Shown here: positions 16,994 to 24,183 of the stretch, one piece after another
Layout: each line of letters starts with the position of its first letter
How positions within the stretch are numbered: position 1 is the first letter of the stretch
IMG/VR virus record: IMGVR_UViG_3300030104_000578
Span: 1-35,108 of that record
DNA from: a virus
Direction: 5' to 3' (one strand)
DNA length: 35,108 bases
The notes under the pieces: generated by a model
The model's input: the letters and a program-made list of their open reading frames with translations, nothing else
Told to the model about the DNA's origin: nothing
Databases searched by the model: none
Position numbers and translations under genes: made by a program

Positions 16994-17121
16994 TACTTGC
17001 CCTTGTTGATAAGCCCAAGGAACCAGTCCTTGAAGCACATGCCTGCGACAAATCCGCCGACAGCAACAAGAGCCATGAACCATGCGGTGCCAAAGAAGCT
17101 GGATACGGTAGCGATAATCAT
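16993..17121 (-). CDS. Small single-pass membrane protein
   Basis: A 42-residue protein, MIIATVSSFFGTAWFMALVA then VGGFVAGMCFKDWFLGLINKGK, with one strong hydrophobic segment containing small residues and a positively charged end. ATG 17121 overlaps the upstream TGA (ATGA). It could be a small holin or antiholin, given two other membrane proteins next to it, but no family is recognised with certainty. Confidence 0.65.
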   Translation of the reverse strand: MIIATVSSFFGTAWFMALVAVGGFVAGMCFKDWFLGLINKGK

Positions 17122-17480
17122 TGTTTCTTCTCCAGAAGAATCTGTTTGACGGTCTTGTACGTCCAAGCCGCGCTGATCATGCCCGTGAACACGAGTGCCG
17201 GAGCAAACAGGTAGTGCGAATACCGACTCACGACGTAGTTCAGGACCACGAGCAGTAGTCCGCCAAGAACCGGATACCACCCCTTCTTTCCTGAGGTGAC
17301 AACAAGCAGCACCATCCCGGCTATCAGACACAAGCCGCCGGTTACGGACAGTACCGTCAGTGGTTCCGACTCAGCGGACTCCTTCAACTCCCTAAGAGAA
17401 CTCGAAGAGGACCCGATAGGAACAGTTGTCTGGCATCCGACGAGAAACAGAACCACGAGCATTAAGTACAGGTGGTTCAT
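17118..17480 (-). CDS. Putative lipoprotein with membrane segments
   Basis: A 120-residue protein. MNHLYLMLVVLFLVGCQTTV is a short signal sequence with a lipobox-like LVGC, so Cys16 could be lipidated. After a Ser/Glu-rich stretch come two to three hydrophobic segments (VTGGLCLIAGMVLLVV, VLGGLLLVVLNYVV, FAPALVFTGMISAAW) and a basic tail. A lipoprotein signal combined with later membrane spans is unusual; if the Cys is not processed, it is a polytopic holin-like protein. It is coupled by ATGA overlap at 17480 to the upstream gene. A role in lysis is possible but unproven. Confidence 0.6.
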   Translation of the reverse strand: MNHLYLMLVVLFLVGCQTTVPIGSSSSSLRELKESAESEPLTVLSVTGGLCLIAGMVLLVVTSGKKGWYPVLGGLLLVVLNYVVSRYSHYLFAPALVFTGMISAAWTYKTVKQILLEKKQ

Positions 17481-17686
17481 ACGTCGCTCACATTTTTACG
17501 GATAGTAAAGGCTTTGTTGAAGTGCGAATTAAGCTGGCTCTGAGCTGACCTAATTCGTTGGTCATGCGATTTAATGTCCCGTTCCAGCGTGGCGAGGCGT
17601 GTGTTAACCTTCCAAAGAAACGCAAAAATACCGAGGATAGCCGGACCAGCTATGCTCAGACCTATCGTGACAAGGTGTTCTTCCAT
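17477..17686 (-). CDS. Membrane-anchored coiled-coil protein
   Basis: A 69-residue protein: an N-terminal hydrophobic segment (VTIGLSIAGPAILGIFAFLW) is followed by a charged helix with heptad character (NTRLATLERDIKSHDQRIRS, then AQSQLNSHFNKAF). The order is the reverse of the coiled-coil/TM protein at 559-774, so the two might form a pair. Shine-Dalgarno GGGGAGA precedes ATG 17686. Holin/spanin-like architecture, but no family match. Confidence 0.6.
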   Translation of the reverse strand: MEEHLVTIGLSIAGPAILGIFAFLWKVNTRLATLERDIKSHDQRIRSAQSQLNSHFNKAFTIRKNVSDV

Positions 17687-17725
17687 TGGTCTCCCCTAGA
17701 CAAGCGTCCGAGAGAGTCCTGCACC

Positions 17726-18505
17726 TCACAGGATGTCCGAGTTAGAAAGCCTCGTTTCCACGTCTCTCCGGTACGCAACGTCGTCTCTGTAGCGCGGGTC
17801 TTTCATGGCCGCCGTTAGCTCAGCCAAAGACCTGTAGCCCGTATATGACTGGGCCGCACTCGTGTCTCCTTGGATGATGTTGCCGCTGCGGCCTCCTGAT
17901 GCTTCCCAGCGGGCCTTCAGGCTGCGGACAGCAAACATCATCTGCTCCATGCCCCCCTGAGTCACGGCTTGATCGAACGCGGTCTGATCAGCCTCATCAA
18001 GGTTCTGGCCCGCCCACTCAATCATCTGCGAGTACGCTTCGGACCCGCCGACTTCGTTCTGGACGCTCTGAATCTCAAGCTGAAGAGCCGCTTTCTGACC
18101 TTCAACATGCGCCTCAACGATTTCCCGAGGAAGCCCCCAGTCAACCATCTGCTGCTTAGACTCTTCAGATACGTCCCCAGTCATTTGAAGCTCTTGGCTG
18201 AACTGGGAGAAGTCGTCCCTAGACAAAGGCTGGAGTCCGTCTTCCTGACTTTCCTGAGGCTCTTGCTGAGCCATCCGTCCTTCAAGCTCGGTGTACGCCT
18301 TAGCCATAGCTTCCGGGCTGACAAACTTGTCAGGGAGCCACTCAGGGCGTTCCGGAGCCTGCTCCATCACCGGCTCTTCTACGGGTTGAGCATCTTGCTG
18401 CTGCTGTTCAAGCTCAGCTTGAAGTCCCTGCTGCATCTCAGCTTCACGTGCTGCGCCGTCAGGGTCGCCGTCTTGGACGATCTCGACTTTTTGGTAATCA
18501 CCCAT
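17726..18505 (-). CDS. Capsid assembly scaffold protein (gp9-like)
   Basis: A 259-residue acidic, Gln/Glu-rich helical protein (T7 gp9 is 307). It has RPEWLPDKFVSPEAMAKAYT near residue 55, the usual gp9-family opening, and ends with RSLAELTAAMKDPRYRDDVA then YRRDVETRLSNSDIL, a highly characteristic C-terminus thought to contact capsid. It directs procapsid assembly around the portal and is released afterwards. It lies between a small basic gene and the membrane-protein cassette, two genes downstream of the portal. Confidence 0.92.
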   Translation of the reverse strand: MGDYQKVEIVQDGDPDGAAREAEMQQGLQAELEQQQQDAQPVEEPVMEQAPERPEWLPDKFVSPEAMAKAYTELEGRMAQQEPQESQEDGLQPLSRDDFSQFSQELQMTGDVSEESKQQMVDWGLPREIVEAHVEGQKAALQLEIQSVQNEVGGSEAYSQMIEWAGQNLDEADQTAFDQAVTQGGMEQMMFAVRSLKARWEASGGRSGNIIQGDTSAAQSYTGYRSLAELTAAMKDPRYRDDVAYRRDVETRLSNSDIL

Positions 18506-18507
18506 GT

Positions 18508-18657
18508 TCAGCCTCTCTTTCGCTTCTTAGGCTTCGCAGTTTTCGCCGCATTCTTGAAGTCTTGGTCACTAGGCGCGCCCTTTTCGCCTTTCTTTCGCAT
18601 CTTCTTGCCTGCTTTTTTCTTAGCGTTAATGTTGGCATAAAGCCCTTTTTTAGCCAT
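18508..18657 (-). CDS. Small basic protein of the MAKKGLYANI type
   Basis: A 49-residue gene, MAKKGLYANINAKKKAGKKM then RKKGEKGAPSDQDFKNAAKT, ending in a Lys/Arg cluster. The MAKKGLYANI(N/H)AKK opening is one I recall from small proteins of many aquatic phages, with no assigned function. Start ATG 18657 has Shine-Dalgarno AGGAG at normal spacing, immediately after the portal stop, and its TGA lies 2 nt before the scaffold ATG. Its basic composition suggests nucleic-acid or capsid-interior contact, which is inference. Confidence 0.8.
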   Translation of the reverse strand: MAKKGLYANINAKKKAGKKMRKKGEKGAPSDQDFKNAAKTAKPKKRKRG

Positions 18658-18662
18658 GCTGT

Positions 18663-20180
18663 CTACTCCTGATTCGCTGCACCGGCCATTGCAGGAGCCA
18701 TGGACTGCGCCATCTGCTGCTCCTGTTGTTGCTGTGCCATCTGTTGCAGCTCTTCTTGACTACGTACAAGCCCGTCAGTGTCGATGCCCAGCGCAGACGC
18801 TCGACGAGCCATGTACTCACTAATGTTAATATACTGGCCCAACGCCTCCGGGCCAAGCATCTGAGCGATACCACTGAGATAGATATCGAGACGATTAAGG
18901 TCGTTGCCTCGTCCCAGAGCTTCAATCCCTGTGACAATTGCGGGCTTTATCTTATCCTTCGGGAGTTTCGGCAGTTTCTTCTGCTTCTGCATCCTGTCCA
19001 TCATGCGATTAACGAGGGGGAGCTGGAACTCCATGCTCAGGACGCTGTAGATGCCGCCTAGCTGCCTTTCAATTGACTGCGTGACTAATCTGACTTCCTC
19101 GGCAGTGACACGATCCGCATTACGTATCGTTGATTCAGTAAGGAGGAAGGCATACGAGAGACGGTCATTAATCTGCTGAGTTGCGCTGAGTGCAACACTG
19201 AAATCGTTCGCTTTCTGCGTCTGGAGTACCGATACATCTGCTGCCGTTCCCTCGCGTATTGCGCCGTTCGGACTCTCACTAAGCGTACGCGCTCGCGTAG
19301 TCCCGTTGGGGTTTACCAAGAACAGGACCTTTGCCGAAGCGGCAGCCCCCTCCACGATGGCTTTGGTCAGGCCCTCAAGACTCTGGAGATCTCCAAAGTA
19401 TTGCTCGACGTAACCTCTACCGTAACTCTCTCCGTCTACTCGCATCATCCGAAGAGCGATGAACGGTGACTTGTCCTTGGGGTACTGCTTGTACGTGCTT
19501 TCAATGATCTTACCCTTGACCTCTTGGACGACTTCAATCTTCCCGTTATCCAGCGTTTTCTGCATGGTGTACAGGTCGCACGTTTCTTCCGACGCACCGC
19601 TTTCAGCGTATACGGCTTCTCGGATATCCGCAGGAAGCACCATCGGATCCACGGTCTCTTTCAGGATGATCATTCGAGCGTTGCCTGAAGGGTCCCGCTT
19701 GACGACGTAACGATCCAAGTGAATCACCCGCATGGGGCCTTCGTCGGGCAGGTACAACAGAGCGTTGCCTGTGACGACCAAGTGTCTCAGGGCCTCGAAG
19801 GTTCCCACACGGATGTTGTTCACTTCAATCTCTTTGGCGACAGCTCGTTCAATGTCAGCCAGAGACTTCTCTACTTCGTTCTTGATCGTAGGGTCAACAG
19901 CGTTCATCTTCGCCTTTTCTTCCTCGTCAATCACGAGCCGGAAGAACGGAGCGTTAGGCGGCAGAAGCGACATCAGCAAAGCAGAGCTTAGATTGGAAAC
20001 TCCCCGTGCGCCCGTGGACTGATACGGGGTAGGGAACTTCCGGCTCTTCGTAGAGCCTGAGTCGGGCATGATGGTCGGGATGGTTAGCCTAGAGGAGTCT
20101 CGCGCTCTCTCCAGATAGGAGTAGCGGTCTGACTCGCACTTGGCGTACTGGCCCGCAATCGTGTCCGAGCTGTACGTCAT
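18663..20180 (-). CDS. Portal / head-tail connector protein (gp8-like)
   Basis: A 505-residue protein (T7 gp8 is 536). Typical features are the opening ESDRYSYLERARDSSRLTIP, the conserved GARGVSNLSSALLMSLLPPN then APFFRL segment, and a Gln/Met/Ala-rich C-terminus (MAQQQQEQQMAQSM). It forms the dodecameric ring through which DNA enters and leaves. ATG 20180 overlaps the upstream stop (ATGA). Intact. Confidence 0.95.
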   Translation of the reverse strand: MTYSSDTIAGQYAKCESDRYSYLERARDSSRLTIPTIMPDSGSTKSRKFPTPYQSTGARGVSNLSSALLMSLLPPNAPFFRLVIDEEEKAKMNAVDPTIKNEVEKSLADIERAVAKEIEVNNIRVGTFEALRHLVVTGNALLYLPDEGPMRVIHLDRYVVKRDPSGNARMIILKETVDPMVLPADIREAVYAESGASEETCDLYTMQKTLDNGKIEVVQEVKGKIIESTYKQYPKDKSPFIALRMMRVDGESYGRGYVEQYFGDLQSLEGLTKAIVEGAAASAKVLFLVNPNGTTRARTLSESPNGAIREGTAADVSVLQTQKANDFSVALSATQQINDRLSYAFLLTESTIRNADRVTAEEVRLVTQSIERQLGGIYSVLSMEFQLPLVNRMMDRMQKQKKLPKLPKDKIKPAIVTGIEALGRGNDLNRLDIYLSGIAQMLGPEALGQYINISEYMARRASALGIDTDGLVRSQEELQQMAQQQQEQQMAQSMAPAMAGAANQE

Positions 20181-20506
20181 CCGTAGTTAATCCCCGTCAT
20201 AGGGGCTGCCGAGGGACCAGCAGTCATGCCGACACCGCCGATAAAGGGCTGAGATCCGAACCCTTTGGCGCGTCCAATAGCAAGCATGGACTTACCTGCC
20301 GACTTGTCTCCGCGCTTTTTCCGATCTTGCAGGGCCTTGATCATGACCTTGCGCTGAGCCGCCTTAGCGTTACCGCCTGTAAGCGTCTGCGCTCGCATGA
20401 TCTGACGAGGTGGGACAGGGGCTGGAGCAGGCGGTTCGGGCTTGGGTGGGTCCACTCCAAACCAGTCATCCATAATGCTGTTGCTACCGAAAGGATTGTC
20501 GCACAT
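20177..20506 (-). CDS. Hypothetical protein, Pro-rich N-terminus
   Basis: A 109-residue protein with an N-terminal DDWFGVDPPKPEPPAPAPVP stretch and a basic centre (KAAQRKVMIKALQDRKKRGD), ending in a Gly/Ala/Pro-rich tail. Shine-Dalgarno GGAGCG precedes ATG 20506, and the gene is coupled to the portal by a 4-nt overlap. The short acidic-aromatic N-terminus and the gene's place directly before the portal suggest a virion-associated protein. I do not recognise a family. Confidence 0.65.
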   Translation of the reverse strand: MCDNPFGSNSIMDDWFGVDPPKPEPPAPAPVPPRQIMRAQTLTGGNAKAAQRKVMIKALQDRKKRGDKSAGKSMLAIGRAKGFGSQPFIGGVGMTAGPSAAPMTGINYG

Positions 20507-20515
20507 GTTCGCTCC

Positions 20516-20701
20516 CTACAGGACTGTCTGTTGCTGCTCTTCATATACAGCGTTAAGAAATCTGACCACAGACCTTTGACCAGCGGAAATCCAGATCTCT
20601 CTATCAGTCCATTGAGGATCGGCGCACTGCTCAGGCCATCGTTTGTTCAGCTCTACGATAAGAGCTTCCGGAATCGTCGGGAAATTGCGTTCGTTACTCA
20701 T
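20516..20701 (-). CDS. Small hypothetical protein before the portal block
   Basis: A 61-residue protein reading ERNFPTIPEALIVELNKRWP then EQCADP...ISAGQRSVVRFLNAVYEEQ. The 'P.IP..L...L...FP' opening and 'G.R.V..FL....EEQ' ending occur in short conserved genes at this position in marine podophages, with no known function. ATG 20701 overlaps the DUF1599-like stop (ATGA). It marks the junction between replication and structural modules. Confidence 0.65.
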   Translation of the reverse strand: MSNERNFPTIPEALIVELNKRWPEQCADPQWTDREIWISAGQRSVVRFLNAVYEEQQQTVL

Positions 20702-21039
20702 TCCTTATAGTCATCCTTTTCGGTCTGAGAGTAAGCGTAAAGCAGTACGCTGTAGTTAATTAGGTCCAAAATCGTGTCTTTCAGGGCCTCGTCCTTGGTT
20801 CTGAACTTGTTGTTGTGGGAGAACGTAATCAGACGGGACAGCTTGTCCGTCATCCTGACGAGAAACCCCGTCTTCGTGTCCGTAATCCCTAGCTTCTGAA
20901 CCCTTGTAAAGTTCAAGAACGGGTCACTTGCGTCCTTGCCCCCGCTGTAGTCGTGGTTTTTAGCCTCCATGAGGCTGCGAGCTTCCTGAGTCATCTCTGT
21001 GTGGAGACGTAGGAGGCGGTCTCTGTCTATGGTTTCCAC
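20698..21039 (-). CDS. DUF1599-like protein (nucleotide-modification-associated domain)
   Basis: Using GTG 21039 (Shine-Dalgarno AAGGTG five nt upstream) the protein has 113 residues; an ATG at 21078 would add 13. Residues about 25-45 hold KNHDYSGGKDASDPFLNFTR, the hallmark of DUF1599/Nmad1, and the C-terminus has EALKDTILDLINYSVLLYAY, a typical helical end with a DL..Y motif. Such proteins accompany nucleotide-metabolism or base-modification genes and resemble the MazG/dUTPase-like all-alpha group in helix pattern. No partner modification enzyme is visible. It overlaps the exonuclease gene by 13 nt. Confidence 0.65.
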   Translation of the reverse strand: METIDRDRLLRLHTEMTQEARSLMEAKNHDYSGGKDASDPFLNFTRVQKLGITDTKTGFLVRMTDKLSRLITFSHNNKFRTKDEALKDTILDLINYSVLLYAYSQTEKDDYKE

Positions 21040-21791
21040 AGTTTCACCTTGCCTTTCTTGCGGTCGTATTCGCCCCATCTCAGGATGCGGGCTACGCGGG
21101 CCTGAACCAGAGCTTCTTTTTCGGACAGGCCAGCGTTCGCGTACGCCGCGACTACTTGCTCCCAGTCACATGATTCATCCAGCATTCGAGCTGCCCGCTT
21201 TGGGCCGATCCCCGGACACCCGCTGTAGCCGTCAACAGCGTCTCCGGTCAGCGTCTGAGTCAGGTGCATACGGTCAGCTTCTTCCTTACTGACCTCGACC
21301 ACGCCCTCCTCAGGCTTCTGTGGGTTGTAGTGCAGTCCGGGTATCGTCCTCAGGTCTTTGTCGATCGTGACAATGATCCGGTCTCCGGTCATCCGGCGGC
21401 ACCCTAGCCAGCTTAGTGACTTAGGCATTCCCGCAAGAATCCCAAGAATGTCGTCGCCCTCCAGACTAGGCTCTTCGCATACGGTATAGACAGACCTCGT
21501 GTATTCTTTGAGGGCCGGAAATCCGAGAGGCTTACGCTTCTTCTTTCTGTTGCTTTTATATGTGGGAAGGACATCCTTACGCCAGTTCACCTTGTCGGTG
21601 TAGGCGACGTAGACCTTGTCCGCCTCTAGCTTCTCTTGGATGTCAGCTATCCAGCAGTCAAACCTCTGTGACGCTTCCCGCATGTCGCAGTGAAGAGTCC
21701 AGATGTCATTGCCCCAGTCCCATGCTGTCTCGCAGGCAAGTAAAACTTCGTATATGACGATGTCACCGTCAAGAAGTATATTCCTCGTCAT
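21027..21791 (-). CDS. 5'-3' exonuclease, FEN family (gp6-like role)
   Basis: ATG 21791 with GGAGG upstream gives 254 residues. FEN/PIN-like hallmarks in order: LLDGDIVIYE (Asp8), EGDDILGILAG (metal-binding acidic cluster), TIDKDLRTIPG, and the helix-hairpin-helix region GDAVDGYSGCPGIGPKRAAR. All key acidic residues are present. In T7-like phages this enzyme removes RNA primers and degrades DNA ends during replication and recombination. It is coupled with the DUF1599-like gene and overlaps the small gene upstream by 23 nt. Confidence 0.92.
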   Translation of the reverse strand: MTRNILLDGDIVIYEVLLACETAWDWGNDIWTLHCDMREASQRFDCWIADIQEKLEADKVYVAYTDKVNWRKDVLPTYKSNRKKKRKPLGFPALKEYTRSVYTVCEEPSLEGDDILGILAGMPKSLSWLGCRRMTGDRIIVTIDKDLRTIPGLHYNPQKPEEGVVEVSKEEADRMHLTQTLTGDAVDGYSGCPGIGPKRAARMLDESCDWEQVVAAYANAGLSEKEALVQARVARILRWGEYDRKKGKVKLWKP

Positions 21792-21990
21792 CGGGTGAGC
21801 CTCCGGCCTGTATCGCAATGCGCCCCAGCTCAATTAAGCCGACGCAACTGTGATAAGAACCACTGAAGGCTACCGTAAGATCTTCAGTTTGTCTAGTTCT
21901 CTGAGCAGATCCGAGAACGACAAGCTCGTCGAACCGTTTTTGCAGTTCTTTGATCATCTCGTCACTAGGTACGAATTGTAAGTCAGTCAC
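21769..21990 (-). CDS. Small hypothetical protein
   Basis: A 73-residue acidic protein, MTDLQFVPSDEMIKELQKRF then DELVVLG, with a middle reading AFSGSYHSCVGLIELGRIAI. No family recognised. It lies between the LAGLIDADG endonuclease and the exonuclease, with a 4-nt overlap upstream (ATGA) and a longer overlap downstream, so its reading frame appears to be translated in the operon. Confidence 0.55.
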   Translation of the reverse strand: MTDLQFVPSDEMIKELQKRFDELVVLGSAQRTRQTEDLTVAFSGSYHSCVGLIELGRIAIQAGGSPDDEEYTS

Positions 21991-22364
21991 GAGGCAGCCC
22001 TTTTGGTTGATATTAGCCGAGACTTAATCGACTCACGCATTGCAGACCCCGGCGGATACTTTTGGATACGTGAAAGCAGTATAGCTTGAATGCGCTTATC
22101 AATCAAAAACTCAGCAAGCTCTTCAGATATCAACGCGGCTTGAGGCCCGTAAGCGTTCCAAATAAAAACGACCCTATTTAAGGCCGTTCTCCTGTTAGAG
22201 ACAGAGCATCTGCCCCCAAACACTTCGTACATTTTCTCAATGACGCACCGGCTAGTTGACTCCACCCTGAGGTGAGGCCCTCCTTTGTACATGAAGCAAC
22301 CTTCGCCGTCCACGAGTCCCGCTAAGTACGCAACATCAATGCGTCTCTGCCCAGTTGCTTCCAA
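21987..22364 (-). CDS. LAGLIDADG-type homing endonuclease
   Basis: A 125-residue protein with VAYLAGLVDGEGCFMYKGG at residues about 11-30, a clear single LAGLIDADG motif with the catalytic acidic residue, and later helices (LAEFLIDKRIQAILLSRIQK) typical of the family. Single-motif members act as homodimers. Start TTG 22364 has GGAG seven nt upstream and overlaps the last 29 nt of the DNA polymerase gene, so the endonuclease gene is freestanding and placed against the polymerase end rather than in an intron or intein. It probably cuts alleles lacking it near the polymerase-exonuclease junction. Confidence 0.85.
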   Translation of the reverse strand: MEATGQRRIDVAYLAGLVDGEGCFMYKGGPHLRVESTSRCVIEKMYEVFGGRCSVSNRRTALNRVVFIWNAYGPQAALISEELAEFLIDKRIQAILLSRIQKYPPGSAMRESIKSRLISTKRAAS

Positions 22365-24153
22365 TGCTGTACTCCCCGGTCAACGGACACCTAAACCCTA
22401 GCTCCTCACCGGCCTGCTCCATTGCCCGGACAGCGGCTCTACCCGCAGCCTGAGCGTAGTCGTACCTAGCTTCTAGCTGGATTTCATCATGAATATGGGC
22501 GACTTGCTTGACCTTGTCAAGGTCTCCCATGTTCTCTGTCCTCAATATAGAGTGCAGCAAGCACGTCGCTTTCTTCATCGCAATCGACCCGGCTGACTGA
22601 AGCAGCAGGTTCAACGCGCTGTGCTTTGACCTGACCCTGAGGGTTCGGCCATCGATCGCTTTCAGTACCCCCAGCTTGTCCGCCCTGAACTCGACAGCGT
22701 CCTTCAGCTTCTTAAGCGCAGGCATTCGGTTCAAGAAGACGGTCTTCAGGTGACTCCCGTCACGGGCCGTTCCTCCCACGATCTTCCCAATGCGGGCCGC
22801 CCCCGCGCCATACAGAAGGGCGTACACGAAGACTTTCGCTTGGTCTCTGTTGTCCAGACCTGCCGCCTGCTTATTAATCTCATGGATATCGCCCTCAAGA
22901 ATCGCATCACGATACAGGCCATCGTCATATCGGAACGTGTAGTGAGCGAGACACCGAAGCTCTAGCCCACTCATATCTGCGCCGACCAACCTGTATCCTT
23001 CAGGAGCGCAGAACAAGCTGCGACACTCAAGACCCCAAGGAGCTGACACCCTAGGCACCTGCGCCACGTTCGGCTTGCTATGCGTACACCTAGTGGACAC
23101 GGCACCGCACGGATTGACGCGGCCATAGATTCGACCGTCCTTCTCCAGCTTGATCCACGCCTCTCGTCCCTCAGCCACTTGGCCCAGCCGCTTGCCCAGA
23201 AGCAAGTACTGGATCAGCGGCTTGCATTCAGGATATTCAAGACCTTTAAGAACCGTTTCATCGATCTTTGGGCGACCTTCTGGAGTGAAGTCTTCAGGCT
23301 CCCACCCATGCTTCTCGATGAGACCTTTGGCGATCTGGTCCCGAGAACCGGGGTTAAACGGTATGGTCTTGACGCGCCTTTCCCCGGCCAATAAACGAGA
23401 CCGGATCTTCGCGGGGCAATCCTTCTTCTTGTCATATTTCTCATCAGTCTCCGGGTCGTAGTAGTACAGGGGAGTCTTCATAGGGATGGTCTGTGGAGGG
23501 AACGCCGTCTTCAGTTCCTTCTGTACCTCGTCCTTGGCGGCCAGCAAGGATCCGTGCAGCTCCCTAGCTGCGTCTACGTTGAAACCGATCCCGTTTCTCT
23601 CTTGTTGAGAGATTATGGCCGCGAACTCGTGTTCCAACACAGTGGGGTTTTCAGGCACGTCCTCCGCCTGAATCTTGTTCCATAGAGCAAGAGTAACCCG
23701 AACATCTTGGACACAGTACTCGCCCATCTCATCCGTATACTCGTCCCAGCAGTTGTCCTGCTCACCGTAGTCACCCTTGTGCATCCCGAGCCTGTAGCCC
23801 CATGCTTTCAACGAGTGACGGCCAGCGAACTTCTTCGGGAAGTCAACGTTCTGCCAGTCAGTATTGGCTATGTCAGGCCAGACCATGCGAGACAGAACAA
23901 GCGTATCTCTAACGCAGCCCTCTGGCTCCCACTCAGGGTAGAGCCTCTGGATCGCACGTACGTCGAACTCCTGTATGTTGTGGCCGATAATGACATCAGC
24001 AAGCCGCAGCTCCTCAAGCCCTTCTTCGATCGTGACTAGACGTGGTTCGTCTCCGTTAGTCGAGAGCGCAACGCAGTGAATCTTCTTGAGACCCAATAAG
24101 GTCCGGAAGCACTTGATGGCGTTCGTCTCGATATCAAACACTACAGTGTGCAT
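22336..24153 (-). CDS. Family A DNA polymerase (gp5-like)
   Basis: A 605-residue replicative polymerase (T7 gp5 is 704). The 3'-5' exonuclease domain is complete: VVFDIETN (Asp7, Glu9), IIGHNIQEFD (Asp64) and EYCVQDVRV (about 146-153). Polymerase motif A is GADMSGLELR (about 391-400), motif B is RDQAKVFVYALLYG (about 436-449) and motif C is HIHDE (about 553-557). The residue matching E. coli Pol I position 762 is Tyr, about residue 444, as in T7. A palindrome copy lies 14 nt upstream of ATG 24153. The gene follows the primase-helicase and overlaps the homing endonuclease at its 3' end. Confidence 0.97.
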   Translation of the reverse strand: MHTVVFDIETNAIKCFRTLLGLKKIHCVALSTNGDEPRLVTIEEGLEELRLADVIIGHNIQEFDVRAIQRLYPEWEPEGCVRDTLVLSRMVWPDIANTDWQNVDFPKKFAGRHSLKAWGYRLGMHKGDYGEQDNCWDEYTDEMGEYCVQDVRVTLALWNKIQAEDVPENPTVLEHEFAAIISQQERNGIGFNVDAARELHGSLLAAKDEVQKELKTAFPPQTIPMKTPLYYYDPETDEKYDKKKDCPAKIRSRLLAGERRVKTIPFNPGSRDQIAKGLIEKHGWEPEDFTPEGRPKIDETVLKGLEYPECKPLIQYLLLGKRLGQVAEGREAWIKLEKDGRIYGRVNPCGAVSTRCTHSKPNVAQVPRVSAPWGLECRSLFCAPEGYRLVGADMSGLELRCLAHYTFRYDDGLYRDAILEGDIHEINKQAAGLDNRDQAKVFVYALLYGAGAARIGKIVGGTARDGSHLKTVFLNRMPALKKLKDAVEFRADKLGVLKAIDGRTLRVRSKHSALNLLLQSAGSIAMKKATCLLHSILRTENMGDLDKVKQVAHIHDEIQLEARYDYAQAAGRAAVRAMEQAGEELGFRCPLTGEYSIGSNWAETH

Positions 24154-24167
24154 GATGTCTTCTTTCT

Positions 24168-24182
24168 GTTGGGATTCCCAAC
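24168..24182 (-). promoter_or_regulatory. 15-bp palindrome copy I, before DNA polymerase
   Basis: Perfect GTTGGGAATCCCAAC on the minus strand, between the primase-helicase stop (24184) and the polymerase ATG (24153). The Shine-Dalgarno AGAAAGAAG follows it directly, with 14 nt from palindrome to start. This is the last copy before the late genes. Confidence 0.9.
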
Positions 24183-24183
24183 A

